Below, in pieces: positions 12,901 through 26,500 of a DNA stretch of 64,000 nt. The position numbers and the translations under genes are program-made. Position 1 is the stretch's first letter; every line of letters begins with the position of its first letter. Source of the DNA: Baylisascaris procyonis (lineage: Eukaryota > Nematoda > Chromadorea > Rhabditida > Ascarididae); NCBI GenBank assembly GCA_037389465.1, contig JAZARR010000256.1, forward strand, positions 1-64,000, in the 5' to 3' direction. Below the pieces are notes generated by a model. That model saw nothing but the letters and a program-made list of their open reading frames with translations. It did not search any database and had not been told where the DNA came from.

Positions 12901-15900
12901 GGAAAAAGGTGTTTGCAGCATTTTCTTTTTCGATGTTCATGTTCTCTCTATCCGCTTATTTTAGCCCATTCAAAAAGTGGAAAGGAGAGAACTTTCAGCA
13001 CTAAGACTCCTCCTCATGACGCATACAAATGTCTTTATTGATGAATCAGCATATAAAAGTTATGCCGATTAAACACCAAGTGACATCTTCATTTTTTCGA
13101 TTATCAGGCGGACTGAAAATTTTAATGATTCATGTTGATCATGTCTATGCGGTAGACTAAGAAAAAGTCGGCTGAATTCGACTACCAAATTTTCCACAAT
13201 ATCAAGTTGTTTCAATCGTTGTTAAAATATAGACAAAAAAGCGACACTGATTCTATAGTGTATTAGCCTCTCTTATCCATGAATACAAATAACCGTATTT
13301 GAAAGATATGAGCTTTACAGAAAAATAATCGCAGTCCTTCACCAAACAATGAAGGCTATTGCTGCCACTCTATCAAATCAAAAAATCAAGTAAACTTTTC
13401 AAGAAAAGGGACACTGACAGACGGACGGACCGAATGACAAGTCGACATCCGATCGAATAAATGTGCATACCTTGATGACAACAAATTAATTAGCGATGGG
13501 AGGACGATTAAACTGATTGGTATGGTAAAGATAAAATCGTTATAAAAGCCTGCGTTGATTATCGTTGGAATAAAAGGCGGCATCCGACAGTGTTTCAAAG
13601 ATACATACGGCAGCAATTTAAACTCGCTAAGAGTGTGTTCGATTCGTCGTTAAGGTGAAACACTTGTCGGGAACATCTAAAGTGAAATCAGCTTTCACTA
13701 TCGCTCAAGCTCATGAACTTATTCCTACCGCACTCACTAATATGTCACGAACATTCCGAACTTTCTGAGCTCGTGTTTATAGGGTAATTGAAATTTTATG
13801 CTTTTTTGCAATATTGCTTTGTAGAGGTTGGTTATGATGCCGTCATGTCTTCGTTTGTCTGTATGATATGTTGAACTTGCCAAGCATTGGAACAAGTGCT
13901 GCGAAATCTGGCTGACATAATTTAAACTTTAAGTTGATCTCTTGTTACCACGCGTCACTTCAATCCACAAAACTCGAAAGAATTCATAGAAATTCAAAGG
14001 AGACGAAAACTTCGTATGCTTTTTGCAGTGAAAGTTTTGATAAGCGGTCAAGTTAATTAAGATATAAAGGTGCTGTTTAGTGTATCTATCACACCTTGAT
14101 AACCTATAAAACAGGTTATCCAGGTGAGGAGTGTGCGAAATCGCATACTGTGCCAACTCATCTAGCACACTGTTGTTGATTTCTAACAGAAGATATAAAT
14201 GCGCATTGAATAGGTGTAGAGAACTGTTAGATTTTCGCAAAGAAGAAGCGAAAATTACGAAAATAAAAATTCGTACTTGGAGATAGACGAAGGCAGAAAC
14301 AACACTGCATTAAGCTTAAACGGTTGAATATTTTCCGATTCATGTGAAAAATGCGATAAATTAAGTGGTTCAGCAACACTGTCCTAGAACATTTTGTCCA
14401 TTCAGTGATTACGTCCAATGAATTTTCACCTTTTATGTTCACGGTGGTTAAAATTTGCCACTATTATGCAAATTAAATTGGTTGGCCTGGAAAAAACGGC
14501 GGTGAAAGTTTTTTGTTGAAATGAGACTGTTATGAAGTTTTTGAGAAAAAAATACTTCATTTAAATGTAACCGGCGAAAAAAAAAAGAAATGTGAATTGC
14601 GAAGGCCATTTTTCGATTGAAATTTCCCCATCAATCATCTGCTAGAGTGTATGTGCAAGTGATGTTCGGGAGTGTGTCATATTATGCTCGGCTATGAAAA
14701 ATTTTGGCCGGTACTCTAGGTCAACCATGAAATTTTTGGCCAGTGCTGTATGTTACGTATGAAAGTTGTTGGCTCAGCAGCAGGGCATTTCTTCAATATT
14801 ACTGTATCTTATCCATATACATCCACATTTATTGCTAATTGTCTTGGATGAGAGCTGATGTAACAAATTCATTGGACTTACTGTGCGCCAACTCCACTAT
14901 GAACTGTAGATACCTATGCTAAAGGTACAGCACACGAAATTTGTTCGAAAACACCGACGTAGAATGATTGAAGTAACGAAAGATGCTTGAAGACCGAATG
15001 AGATTTTCTATTGATGAGCAGAAAGGATGATTTATCAACGTTTCAGATGGAATTGCGACATCCGGAAGAACTTTCCGAAAACAATTTCTCGCAAGAGCCA
15101 GCAATCACTCAAGCAGGTTAGAACATTGTGATATTTTTTAATCTCTTTAGACAGGCGAATTTCGTAAGATTTTTTTAATTTCAAAAAGACCAGAATGCAA
15201 CCGACGATCGCAATATTATTTTCGTCTTCAGCACTTCCAAATTTGGTTCCACTTTTGCAATATTTCTTTTAAAATATTAACCACTTTAATGCAATGGTAA
15301 GGGAACCTCTCTTCGTCTCCCTTCACAAAACGGAAATAAAAAAAATATTTGAATTTCGTGATACAATCAGTAATAATAGTCTTACGTTCGAGATTAATTA
15401 AAACTTAAGAAATGTCTGATTGGTTTTTATTAAGATTGTTGATTGGCATGCGCTGACCTTGTGACTGGAAAATTTTACGCATAAATTGGCAGATGCGGCA
15501 TAGAACGTTGTTTGATTTTATCAACACGGCTGAAAGCTTTTGTGAACTGTTGCCGAAAACAACTTCACATATCGATGTGCACTTATTGAGCATATCTTTG
15601 AAGTGCGCGATGTGCACCTTGCGCCTTGCGCACCTTGCGGTGCACAACATTTTGCAAAGAAATACATCCTTGCAATCAAACCTAATTGGGTTTACAACTT
15701 TATAAAATAAATTTTCTATGTAGGTTCACATATCGTTCTCGCATGATACTGTTTGTATAGATGCTGTGGGTGTATTGCATAGCTCATATGAAAGGTTACT
15801 TCACTGACATTTTGAAGGCTGTCGTATAATAAAAGTAATAGCCAAACGAGGTACTCTTGCATTTTAATTATTTTCGCAACTAAAAACAAACAGCATTAGC

Positions 15901-16079
15901 TGAAGGATGAGGAATTAAAGAGTTACATATTCCTGAGAGAGTAAGCCAACTTTGCAAGCTATACCATTCTTATTTCTTGGTTACATCTTCCGTTACCACC
16001 AATGAACGAAGTTTTGCTGAGGAAAATGATAAATGAAATTTGCAAAATCACAGTTTGTTGCCATAAACGCCCCATATTT
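10000..16079. other. A+T-rich stretch without a recognised gene
   Basis: No supported gene is seen. The longest frame is 13929-14240 on the minus strand (103 codons). It overlaps an 8-bp inverted repeat (GATAACCT/AGGTTATC near 14.1 kb) and has no recognisable motif. A perfect 2 x 20 bp tandem repeat near 12.5 kb is listed separately. Confidence 0.4.
12511..12550. repeat. Tandem repeat, 2 x 20 bp
   Basis: The 20-bp unit TGTAAAAGACATTATTTCAA occurs twice in perfect head-to-tail order. It is likely a recent slippage duplication in non-coding DNA. Confidence 0.95.
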
Positions 16080-16107
16080 CATGTGCCAGCATTTTCTGCT
16101 GGCACAT
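16080..16107. repeat. Perfect 12-bp inverted repeat (hairpin)
   Basis: The arms CATGTGCCAGCA and TGCTGGCACATG pair perfectly around a TTTTC loop. The stem is too short for a typical miRNA precursor. It is not followed by a T-run and no gene ends here. Confidence 0.85.
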
Positions 16108-18078
16108 GTAATCCGATAAGCACAAAATGCCAAAAATGGCATAATGTGGACATCGTGCACAATACTTCAAATATCTGTTCTTATCCCATACATAACATAT
16201 CAATATGTTCGGTTCTGTCATGATATGCTGCCGTAATGCTGTTCCCTGAACTTCCTCTCAATAAGTGCACCTGGACGTCGGGAACTACCTCCAACGCACA
16301 CAATATAAAAAGGGTTCGTCAGCATGAGAAGCAGAGAAGTGTGCGCAGTATGAAGGAGCAAAGAAAAACACACATCAGAGAAAAACACAATGTGCAAGAC
16401 CAGAGTCCCGACGTAGTCGTTTCCATAACAGAACAAAATTCGTTGAAGGTTGGTTGGCACGATGGTTGCATAAGTGGTATAATGCTTATATTTTCCATTC
16501 CCGGAAGCTCAAAAAGGATTGTACGACTATGAACGTTCACAGCATAATTGAAAAGTTATAAATTGACGCAAAGCAACCTAATATTTAACGCATTTAAGCT
16601 ATTTTTTCGCTGATGAATCGAATAAAAATAAATATTTTCAAATGTCTCGGGAAGAAGATGCCAATTGCAACCGTTCAAATCTGCGTCCACACGACAAGGC
16701 TATGAAAAATGGCTGAGATATGTCCTGAAGTTAAATAGAAGGTATGGCAGAGACGCAATCGCTTCTCTCTCCTTCCGCCCTCTTTTCTGCTCGCGTTCAA
16801 ATATTTAGATGCTTCAAAACAAAACAAAAAAAAAAAGCTTCAAGTTGCAGGGAAGGAAAATAACTTTCCTCTCAATAAACCCTTACCCTAGATAAATCTC
16901 CAACTTCCGCTGTCAAACTCTAGCAGGCGAGTTGATTTCACTTATGAAAAGGATTATAAAGAATTGTCGCTTGAGAAACTTTAGCCCTTGTGTTTTATTC
17001 CACATAATACGGTAGTTGAAAAGACGAAAATGTTTATACAGATTTCACTGCTTTATGCCTTAATCATGTCAACAGACATTAAACGCAAGATAAGATATAA
17101 CAGTTTTAACGCATATATTCAAAAAAATACTATTTATTGAAAAATAGCTATCAAAACTTTCCTTATGAACAGATAGAAAAGTAACATAAGGTTGCTTATT
17201 CTCTCGAGCGAATACGCTCATTTTTCACTGCAAAGAATGAGCAAGTAGGCTTGTATTCTTCGACAATAATAATTTGGCTTTGCAATATCTTTTCGAAAAA
17301 TGTAAACTTTCGGTGAGAAAAAATATGGGGAACTGCTAAGAAAAATCCTAAAATTGGGTGAATTGGAGGCAGATATAACGCGTAGAATAAACTGAACTGC
17401 TCTACAATATTTCAAGTTGATCTAATAACGCTGAAACAATTTATCGAGTCTGAAACATACCAAAATTGTATACAATTCACAAGCAGTCACTTTTTTCCAC
17501 TTTCCCTCAATGTAGTCATAAAACAAGTGAGGAACCGTGCTAATTAATAGTCAGTTTTTTACCTTCCGCTTACCTGCACTTTATAAGCTACGAGTAGATA
17601 GTAGACGTGCAGAATAATGATATTACTGATTGGTTTGATAGCTAGGATAAATCTCGAATGATCTCTTTCCTAAAGCAGAGTGGTGTTTGATGAGGGAACT
17701 GTCAGATGTAGAATGCGCGGAAAGTTTTCACGCCTGCAAATGTCCATAAGTCTTTTTAAATTTAGTAAACGGGTATCAGTGATAGTTTGGCAGATGTTAA
17801 CCTGCTATACGTGTTAAACCCCATGAAAAGCATCAGTGCGTCAGGAATTCAAGCTGCCAGACAACAGGCAGACAGACACCAGCGTGAATATACACAGACG
17901 AAACGTCTCGATAGCGCACCATGCAAATAAAAATTCGAAAAAGCACATCAAAACTAATCTTTCATCTATTTATGCGAATGACGTTCACCTTCCGACCAGT
18001 TAACAATGAATGCGTCACTCTGCATGTTTATTTATTTCTTATCGCTTTTCAAGAAAATGGTGTCATATAACAAGGCGT

Positions 18079-18096
18079 AAAAGCACATATCGTGCC
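18079..18096 (+). repeat. Dispersed 18-mer, copy 1
   Basis: AAAAGCACATATCGTGCC. The same 18-mer recurs at 27273-27290, and with one mismatch at 22978-22995. Its core GCAC-ATATC-GTGC is an inverted repeat. Confidence 0.7.
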
Positions 18097-18990
18097 ATTG
18101 CGCTCCATGATTTATGATGTCGTGAATTTTCTAAAGAGGAATGTATTCAATAAGACCCTCTAAATACCAGAGCTTTTTATCAAAAAAAGTTTTACATGTA
18201 AAATGCTTATTCATGTTATGAAAAATATACTATACAAGCATATGCACGTATGCCACTGACAATTGATACTAGTACGAGAAAAAGATTTCAATTCGAAGAA
18301 GATTTGTAATGAAAGAGGGGGGGGGGGGCTATATCTAAGTCTAGACGCTGATAACTCGAAAACGTAGAGCGACTGGAAAAAACAAGCACTCAGATTAGAC
18401 TTAGATTAGACTTACTGAACAAATGGTATTTTAGGAAACATCCTTGCCCCGACGCATGCACCGGCTGCAAAAGACTCGTCTTTTTTCACTCACTCATTGA
18501 TAAAGGAAAATCCGAGCAGTGCAAAATGCATGCAAATTTTTGGCATCATTAAATTATCCTTGCTGAAATTGACGAATCAACTTGAAAGATGCCGTAGTTT
18601 GTCACAGTTCGTCAGAGAAAAACAGATATTACTGGTTTGTTACTCGAATGGATTGAATCCTTCCTCGTGATCAATATTTTAGCAACGGAGATTGGATAAA
18701 GAAATTTCTACAGTTTGTATCCGCAACTTCGTGCAACCTCCAATGGTATTGTGCAAAGTAACTTTATTGGGCCAAAATTGTTTTTATTTATGTAAATGAC
18801 TCTCAAACGGATTGTTGAACACATGCGGGCTTTTTATTGCCGACATAAAAACCTGGTTCACTTCGAGACACACCTGTCGGTTACAGATTTCTGCAGACAC
18901 ATTTAGACACGGTTGCTGACAGATCGAACAAGTGACAGTTTCAGATTTCAGCTGAAAATGTCACACATTTTAACAATCTTCCGGGATGAG

Positions 18991-19018
18991 GCTTTTCCAT
19001 TCGATTAAATGGAAAAGC
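18991..19018. repeat. Perfect 11-bp inverted repeat (hairpin)
   Basis: The arms GCTTTTCCATT and AATGGAAAAGC pair perfectly with a 6-nt loop (CGATTA). There is no associated gene. It may be a chance or transposon-derived palindrome. Confidence 0.8.
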
Positions 19019-21360
19019 ACTGCCATTTGCAGAAAATGGTGTTCGAGATCTCGGCGATCCGATAATTTGTACCTTATTTTGAATAATAACCTTAGGTGTT
19101 ATGCGCACTGCAAAACGTATTTTAAAAGTACTGCGTTATTGATGAGTTCAACAATTTAGGAAGGCTTTTTCATGTTATTCTCGGTGTCTCGTTGAGTATT
19201 GCACAGCAATTTCATCAACTTGTAAGCACTTAGGATTGGATGTTGTAGCACGTCTAAAGCTATATTTCACCCGAAAGATATTCTGGAACTGCTTGAAAGG
19301 TTCATATGGTCGTGGTCACAAAATTCTTTTAATGATCTTTTCGAATGGGCTCTACCAACGGTGAAGGGTACGCATATATTCTCAATAAAGTCACGCACAC
19401 CTTCCAATTCCAAGTTGTCCACTTATGGTGCCGCATTGTCTGAGAATGTTGTCAATGTCACAGATGTGTTGGTTGATGTGTCTGTGTTCACTCACAGGCG
19501 GAAAATTTTTTTGATCTGCATGCTGGTGTCGCTTACAAGTATTGATTGATTCGGATCACCAGTCACATGTTCACCTATATGTATTCATTGTTTTATGCAT
19601 TATATCCATTCCTATCCATTTGCAATGAAACGAGTAATAGATTATAATCCTAAATCGAGCACATTCTCATTTGTTGCATAGCTGTAACCACCGAACAGAC
19701 AGACGCATAGACATTTGAACAAAGATGACATTGTCACAATGCGTTTTCCCAGCGAAAATTTTCTTGAAGGAAAACGCTCAAAGCCTTCAACTAGATTCAC
19801 TACTCATCATTAAAGCACATGCACATCTTTAGTAGTTAATTCTTTGTGATAGTGAAATGGGGAATTATCGTTTAAAAATGTGAAGGAATTATTTAACCAG
19901 CCTGCAGGAAGTTACAGAAGGAGCATCGAAGAAAGAGTTGAGGGGGGACTTGATTTAATGAATGAGAAGGAATTTAATTCAATAGTTGAGGATGAACGAA
20001 GGGGAAAGGAGGTTGGAGTAGTGATTCTCACTATTACTTGACGACATTCCACTTGCTCGGCACGTCTTAGCGCAAGCATATTTCACCTAATCGGACTACT
20101 AATGAGTCTGAATGGCTTATCTAATCAAGAGGGTCCATAGGGAACGGGGTGGGGGAAGGGGGGGAAGGAACCTGTTCACCGTTTTGAAACCATATGTCGT
20201 TTTGCCCTGTGAATGCACCAATAGTTTTGAATTGAATTTATTCTTAATACGATTCAACGCAAACGATAACTTTTATGAACTTTTCTTCAGTACTAAGGTG
20301 AAAATGCGATTTTCAATCAGTAAGGCTCACTTATTTCAGACAAATAACTGCAAGGTTTCTGTTGTTGTTGGTCAACTGAAAGGACTTCACATCATTCATT
20401 AATTTATCGAGAAAAAAAAAAAAACCACACGATTTTGTGGTCTTTCAATGCTGTTACAAGTTTTGCTTATGTTCACAATCGCACCCGTATAATATACTGT
20501 TACGACATAAGGCAATGCTAAAACAGCTGTGTTAACTAGCGAACTGTTTGGAAGGAAGGAGAGAGAGGATGGGAGGGGGTGGGGGAGGTGTTTCACCTGT
20601 GAAGAATTTTTCTGGAAGTTCGATCTTATGCAGTGATGAAGTATTTTCAAAGATGATGGCGCTCAGGTATGGAATCATTGTAAAAGAGTGAATGCTAAGA
20701 TCAAGGTTGTTTTGTTCTTTTATGAACGGTTTCGTCAAGAGCTGAATCAGCTTTCGTTGTTCCTTTCACTCGTCGATATTGTTCGGTATTTTATTGATTG
20801 ACTGCTTGCTTGGTAACGGTGATTGAGTTTGGCATCGTTATTGACAGCAGGCTGCGTCTAGAACTGCTGGCTTCAACTATATTGGTAACACTTTGTGCAA
20901 AGCGTGTGGTGCTATATTATTACCAAACGATGATTGGAGTTTTTCTTTGAGACTCTCTACAGTCAGAATGCTAATTTTAAATTTATGGTACTGTTATCTT
21001 TCCTCACGTCTACCACCCACTCTCCTTCCTTTATTTTTCAGCACTTAAATGATGTCACACCTATTTTGACCATCTCCCCCTCCCCCTTGCAAAGGTCTCT
21101 TCTCAACACTTTTTTCAGCCGGATTGCACAAAACAAAAAGGGTTGATAAGGGAGTGGTAAAGTATGGAGATTGTGATATGATTTTTAGCATTGATGTGCG
21201 TATGAGATAACTTTCTCAACAACGAAGCAAATACCGGCGCATTCACAGCAAAGCTGGAAAGCGAATGCCTTCGAAAGATATTTCCTCTCAAGTTTTAAGT
21301 CTACTACCCTTACCTTTCCTCTTCGCTGCACATTTTTTGGTCTTTGGTTATAGGCTGTAA

Positions 21361-21800
21361 GTGAAGTCTGGTCCCATTCGCCCTTGCAACCAGCATCGTG
21401 CTTCACCTTTAACCATATGGAAATGCGTTAGACCTCACTCCGATTTCAGTCGGGCGATCAGCCGTATCGTCTCAGGGAATGAGTTTGACTCATCACTGTG
21501 TGGCGATGGGGTAGGTCTAGTCCAGGTTCTGTTCCTGCTCGTAACGAAGCAAGATTTAGCTCAGGCTTGTAATTGGGTCGTTCTGACGAGCAGGATTGAA
21601 TTTAGGAAACACTGGAAAGGCCTTTCTCATTAATCTTTCATCGCCTAAAAAACAATAGCTTTTAGAAGTCTGACTCAAGCATCATCCCATCGCAGTTTCA
21701 GCCGCTGCCGCCTTTTACCCATCCCGGGCTAGGTTTAGACCATTACATGCAGTAGGTTAAACCTAGTCCTACCTCGTTCAGGCCATGGTGAGGGGCTGAG
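21361..21800. repeat. G+C-rich patch with imperfect inverted repeat
   Basis: This stretch is visibly richer in G+C than its flanks and contains several related words (GTTAGACC, GGTCTAGTCC, AGGTTTAGACC). The arms at 21726-21741 and 21755-21769 are inverted copies differing by an indel and a substitution (GGGCTAGGTTTAGACC versus GGTTAAACCTAGTCC). A 90-codon frame covers 21361-21633 but carries no known motif. A decayed mobile element is the likeliest explanation. Confidence 0.4.
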
Positions 21801-23558
21801 TTTAACCAAGATAGAGCATGCGTTCATCTATAGTACCAGTCAAGTTTCTTCTATGGTTTGACGTATATATAGAATGCTTATAGCCTGTTAAATGTTCGGA
21901 TTTTATCAAGGCTTCGCGGTCACCCATGCATTATGTGGGTTAGAAAAATCCGCCGCCAACAGATTTTGCGAAATGCTTATGTAAATTTGATGTTCTTTAT
22001 GCGTTTTGCTGGTTTAAGGAGTGCCCCTCGTATGCAAATTTAATTCAGGCAATGTTCCACTTATGTGCCTACTTGTTAGATTATTTCTTGCCATGAATTG
22101 ATCAGAGCGAAGCTGAAGCCACATGATATGGAAATTATATTGCTGGATATTGAGTTAGATTGAATTTTGTATTTTTATAAATGCATAGTTTTTGGATGGT
22201 CTCCACTCATCAACAGACCTAATCAATCTGTCAAAGCGCAATGCTTGACTTCCTCATGTTCGGCGAAACGTATCTTATGGTGGAGGAATAAACGATACAA
22301 AAACTGATTTCAAATTCGATGTCATCGACTAAATTTCACATGTATATCTTCCCAACCCTTTTCCGCCTATCCGATGCCATCAATGACGTCAATATTACTG
22401 CCTAAGTTTTTAACCTCTCTTAAGTACGCATTGTATGATTAAATAGTGCAGAGGAATTAAAGGATTTGTGCATCTTTTCAAATCATCTAACGAGCTACTT
22501 TTATTTTCCTTTATTTTATATGTTCCTTTAAGTTATATAAATTCCAACAACCTCCTCAAAATGCGTATCATTGCAAGGTGGTATTTCCTTTCATGTCTTT
22601 CTCTCTATCTATCGTTATTAATGCTTTCAATTATGAAACATTAAGATTGCTACGATGAACTTTTGCCTTCAGTGGTCTTCACGATAGGTGAACAATTTCC
22701 ATCAGTATTTCATTGTCGTTGATTTGTTCTCTGTTAGTTTCCTTGATAATTATATCATATAATTTACAAATTTTTTTATCCTACATCCATGCACTCAGAT
22801 ATAAATTGTAAATAGACTTTTTTACTGAATTTCTATATAATCGATCGTTTTTTAGTGAAAAAAATTGCTCAAAGCGTTTCATTTCCGATGACTTTAGATT
22901 ACTTTGTTACCTAAACACTTCCATACTTCCAGAGATGTCTGTCTACTCGTAACTGTTTTCATATTTAATGAAACTGTAAAAGCACATATTGTGCCGGTCT
23001 CCTTAGCATGCTTCGTATTTATTTTTGCATAATTTTCCATGAGGCATTGCATTTTCTGGAATCACCCCTGCTTTTATGATCGAAATGTTGCATTTTCAAT
23101 GTTTGGTAATTGGCGTGTGGTACGACAAAAGATCGGGTGCACGACTCGTGAGTGGGATTTAACGTGCTACTAGGTTGGCCTCCTTTAACTGCATTGTCCA
23201 TTAGAGAGCCGTTCCCTTAATTATTCCACCCTATTTTTGCACTATTCTGTCATATTCCTTTCTCTCATTCATTTTTGCCTAGTGCTTATCTCCTTTCCTT
23301 ATCATCTTATCTCCATGCTCCATCTAGCATGTTCGCAATATTCTCGTTATCCAGATGGCTGCGTTCACATATTTATAAACTCCCTTTATGAACTTCATAG
23401 AAGATAAAGTATATAAATGGAAGAGGCGTTTATTTCTGAGGGAATGATGCATTTATCAATATTTGAGAATATGCTTGTTACAGCAGCAGCGGCAGCAGGA
23501 TTTGAAGTGCGTGGCGCAGCCGAGCACGTTGACTACTCACTGCTGGGGTGGTCCTCGT
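21801..23558. other. Non-coding DNA upstream of the ZNRF-like gene
   Basis: No coding signal was seen. The region should hold the promoter and 5' UTR of the gene starting at 23559. The stretch just before the ATG (about 23480-23558) contains CAG-type repeats and is G+C-richer, consistent with a transcribed leader. No TATA box or trans-splice acceptor could be assigned with confidence. Confidence 0.4.
22978..22995 (+). repeat. Dispersed 18-mer, copy 2
   Basis: AAAAGCACATATTGTGCC, one mismatch from the copies at 18079 and 27273. Confidence 0.65.
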
Positions 23559-23594
23559 ATGGGTGGTCGACAGTCTGTACAGACCGACGTGCAT
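23559..23594 (+). CDS. ZNRF-like exon 1 (start codon, MGGRQS)
   Basis: The exon encodes MGGRQSVQTDVH and is followed directly by the donor GTACGT, phase 0. Gly2 with Ser6 is the N-myristoylation pattern seen in ZNRF1/2 (MGGKQS in human), which decides the start. The nearer 82-codon frame starting at 23417 is in another phase and does not match the family. Confidence 0.8.
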
Positions 23595-26500
23595 GTACGT
23601 TTTTCATTATTTCATTGCTGAAAAATGGAAGTGATGGCCATAAGTTGATTACTCCGTGCAAATAACAAGGGTGGCACAAATCCGATGCATAGTCCATACG
23701 GCGTATAGAGTGGAAGGGGCTGAGTTGACAATTTTTTGCATTTTTAGGTTATTAAAAACCACATATTATGGGCTGTTTTTTGATATTATCTGGGATTACG
23801 CCCTCCTCTTCTTTAATGATCCCTAACTCTCCGATACGGTTTGCGAGTGTCGAAGCAAGTCTGCATGACTCCAGACAAAAGTTAACTATTTCGTATAGAA
23901 TGAGTCGTCGTTTATGTTCTCTTATTTAACATCCCTTCTTGGTTTTTAATAGGGATGCATCGAGCGAAAAGATTCTTCTACATGTCACTTATGGATTATA
24001 TGTTGCGTGAGCAGAGAAGTAGCACTTTTGATTGTTTGAAAACACGCCAAACTGATTATATTTGTATTCGTGGATTCAAGCATATTTTTTCATTTATTCG
24101 TACAAGTGTCTAGTTCGATCCACTATTTTCTATATTATTGTCCCATAGTGAATAAAATTAAATGATTTTACTCTACAATAATTTTATCAGATGAAAGGTG
24201 TTTTTTCATAGAAAATAATTAATGAAATACTTTGAGTGTTTTAATTATTGCTGCATTTATGACTAATGTGAGTCGTTTTATTTTGTACTCTGCAATTTTT
24301 TACCTTATTGTTATGAAGCCTATTAGGTTTTAATGAGTGATAATAGGCATCCGTTGAAGGGAGTCAAGCTGCAAAATTGCACTCAGAAAAGTTTTTTCAT
24401 TATGAACTAGCCCCCGTTCGGTATCGATTGAGATGGTCATATAATTGTCTTCGTTAATAATGGAAAAGGACACCACTCTATCCTGGTAATGATCTCTGAA
24501 GATGATGGATTAGTACCGTCGTTAAAGAGCAATTTATAGTGAAGGAAATTGATGTTAACTGAGTTCAAACATCCTGCATTATGCAGGCAGTTAAACTTTG
24601 TAATTAAGCTGGAAGAAGGTCTGCTTTGAAGCTTATATCAAGCAAGCATAACCGTGAAAAGGATTGTGTATATCGTCTCCAATACATTGAGTCATACATT
24701 TATTCAGAATGAAATTCTCCTTTGTAGTGTACACTATAACAAATTCGGATTGAAAACTCATACTTCTTATTCTTATCACCATATTCTCCAATCACTCTGT
24801 AAAGGCTGTCCAACTCTACAGTGACCGGTAACGGGAAATTGCGAAAACATCATAAACACTACTGCGACATTGAAGGAAGGGTAAGGGCTCCTCTTCCCCC
24901 GTTCGAAACTAGTGTATCGTACAAACTATATGTTGATTCGAAAGTGGCTTTCGAGCTACGATATTGTTTTGAATGCAAGCATTGGTTTCTGTTGGAATGA
25001 CTTTTCGAGGCAAATGCTTGCTGAATAAATGTTGGGGAATCACACGTGACGTAGATAGGAGAGTCTAATATTAATATTCTATGTTAATACTTTTATGAAA
25101 TTAAAACTTTTATGTTAATATTAATACTCTTATGAAAACTGGATGTAAGCTCGACTGTACCTTCAGGTATTTTCAAACGTTACCTTATTCATGTTTCTGC
25201 ACTAATCATCAGACGCCACTGCATGTGATATTTAAATTGCGGATATTTAAGTGAAATTATTATTTGGAAAAGGTTGGCAGTGATTCATTAAAACTTTCCT
25301 TGCTCGAAAATTAGTGCTTACGGATTCCACGATGATATATAATTCCGCTAGAGCAGGTTAAGCTGACACCTAAAAAGCGCAGCCGGTTGTGAAGGAACAA
25401 AAAAAAATTCGACCAAAAAGTTTGCTATTTTTCAACGCCGCAACCAACAAGTGATAGAGTTCCAATGGGGGGCCCTTTATAGTCGGGTTCAATTTTTTTT
25501 CGGCTTCATAGATGAGGGCTTTTTTGTACGACCTGATATTAAGTGTTTGCTGATTTCTCTTGCAATGAGAACCCCTTCAGCGTCGTCCTCGATCGAATTC
25601 AGCCGTCGAACCGACATCGGTGAGTGTGGCTTTGACCACTCACCGTAATCCTTCTCGGTCAATCACGGGTGTAGGTGGCTCTACAGCGTTTGGGGTGAGT
25701 TTTTTATTATTATTACGATTTCATTCATAGAGCCGCTGTCATTCCCATACACTTTTGGATCTTTATTTATGGATGTCAGTTTGGAGCTTTCAGTTGTGGG
25801 TTGCTGATGACTTATGACTTTGGTTTACGAATACACTCCCCTTTTTCATGAGAGGGGAGTTGCTTTCACATCCTTTTTCTTGTCTGATATTCTTTTACTT
25901 CTCTTTTTGTTTATTCCTAAAAATTTTGTGGCCGGAACCGTTCCTATCGATACAGTCTTAGTTAATATTTTCACTGAAAGCGAGTTTTCGGAGATTTTCT
26001 GATGTCTCTTTGTATTTAAAAAACTTCATTTCATATTACTGAGAACAAACGTATAGGCCTTCTGCAGCACTATAACTATAACTACGTGATATTAGCAAGA
26101 AGGTTGCATAAAATTTCGAAGCTAGGATCAAGCGATTCCAGTGTATTTTTATAGTTTATGTTCTGGGCCTTCAAATCAGAACTGCAAAAGAAATCAATGA
26201 ACCGGAAAAAATGTTCAGAGAATTGAGTGGTGCATATTCGTTGATTGAAAATAATTTCAAGTGTAATGCGTTTTTATCACAGAATAAGAGCAGTATTTGA
26301 TTTTGAGGTCATAATAGATTGCTTTTTTGTTGGGGGAAGAAATCTTCACCTTCACAACTATGACAGGAAGGGGCATTTTGAGTCACAGTTCAGGATTTGT
26401 TTCTGAATTACAGGGCGTAAGTGTGTGAAAGAAGAAAATAGCATGGAAACTCGCCGCTGAAGTGCACTATTTTGAGCGACATGCGCCAAACGGATATTTT

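Larger units (their letters stand above)
16108..21360. other. A+T-rich stretch without a recognised gene
   Basis: No supported gene is seen. A plus-strand frame at 16236-16532 is hydrophilic (for example RSMKEQRKTHIREKHNVQ) but has no motif or partner exon. A run of 12 G lies at 18317-18328, and an 11-bp hairpin at 18991-19018 is listed separately. Confidence 0.4.

Noticed and set aside
13929..14240. 103-codon minus-strand frame
   Set aside because: No motif, no convincing splice sites and no partner exon. Kept only as a note.
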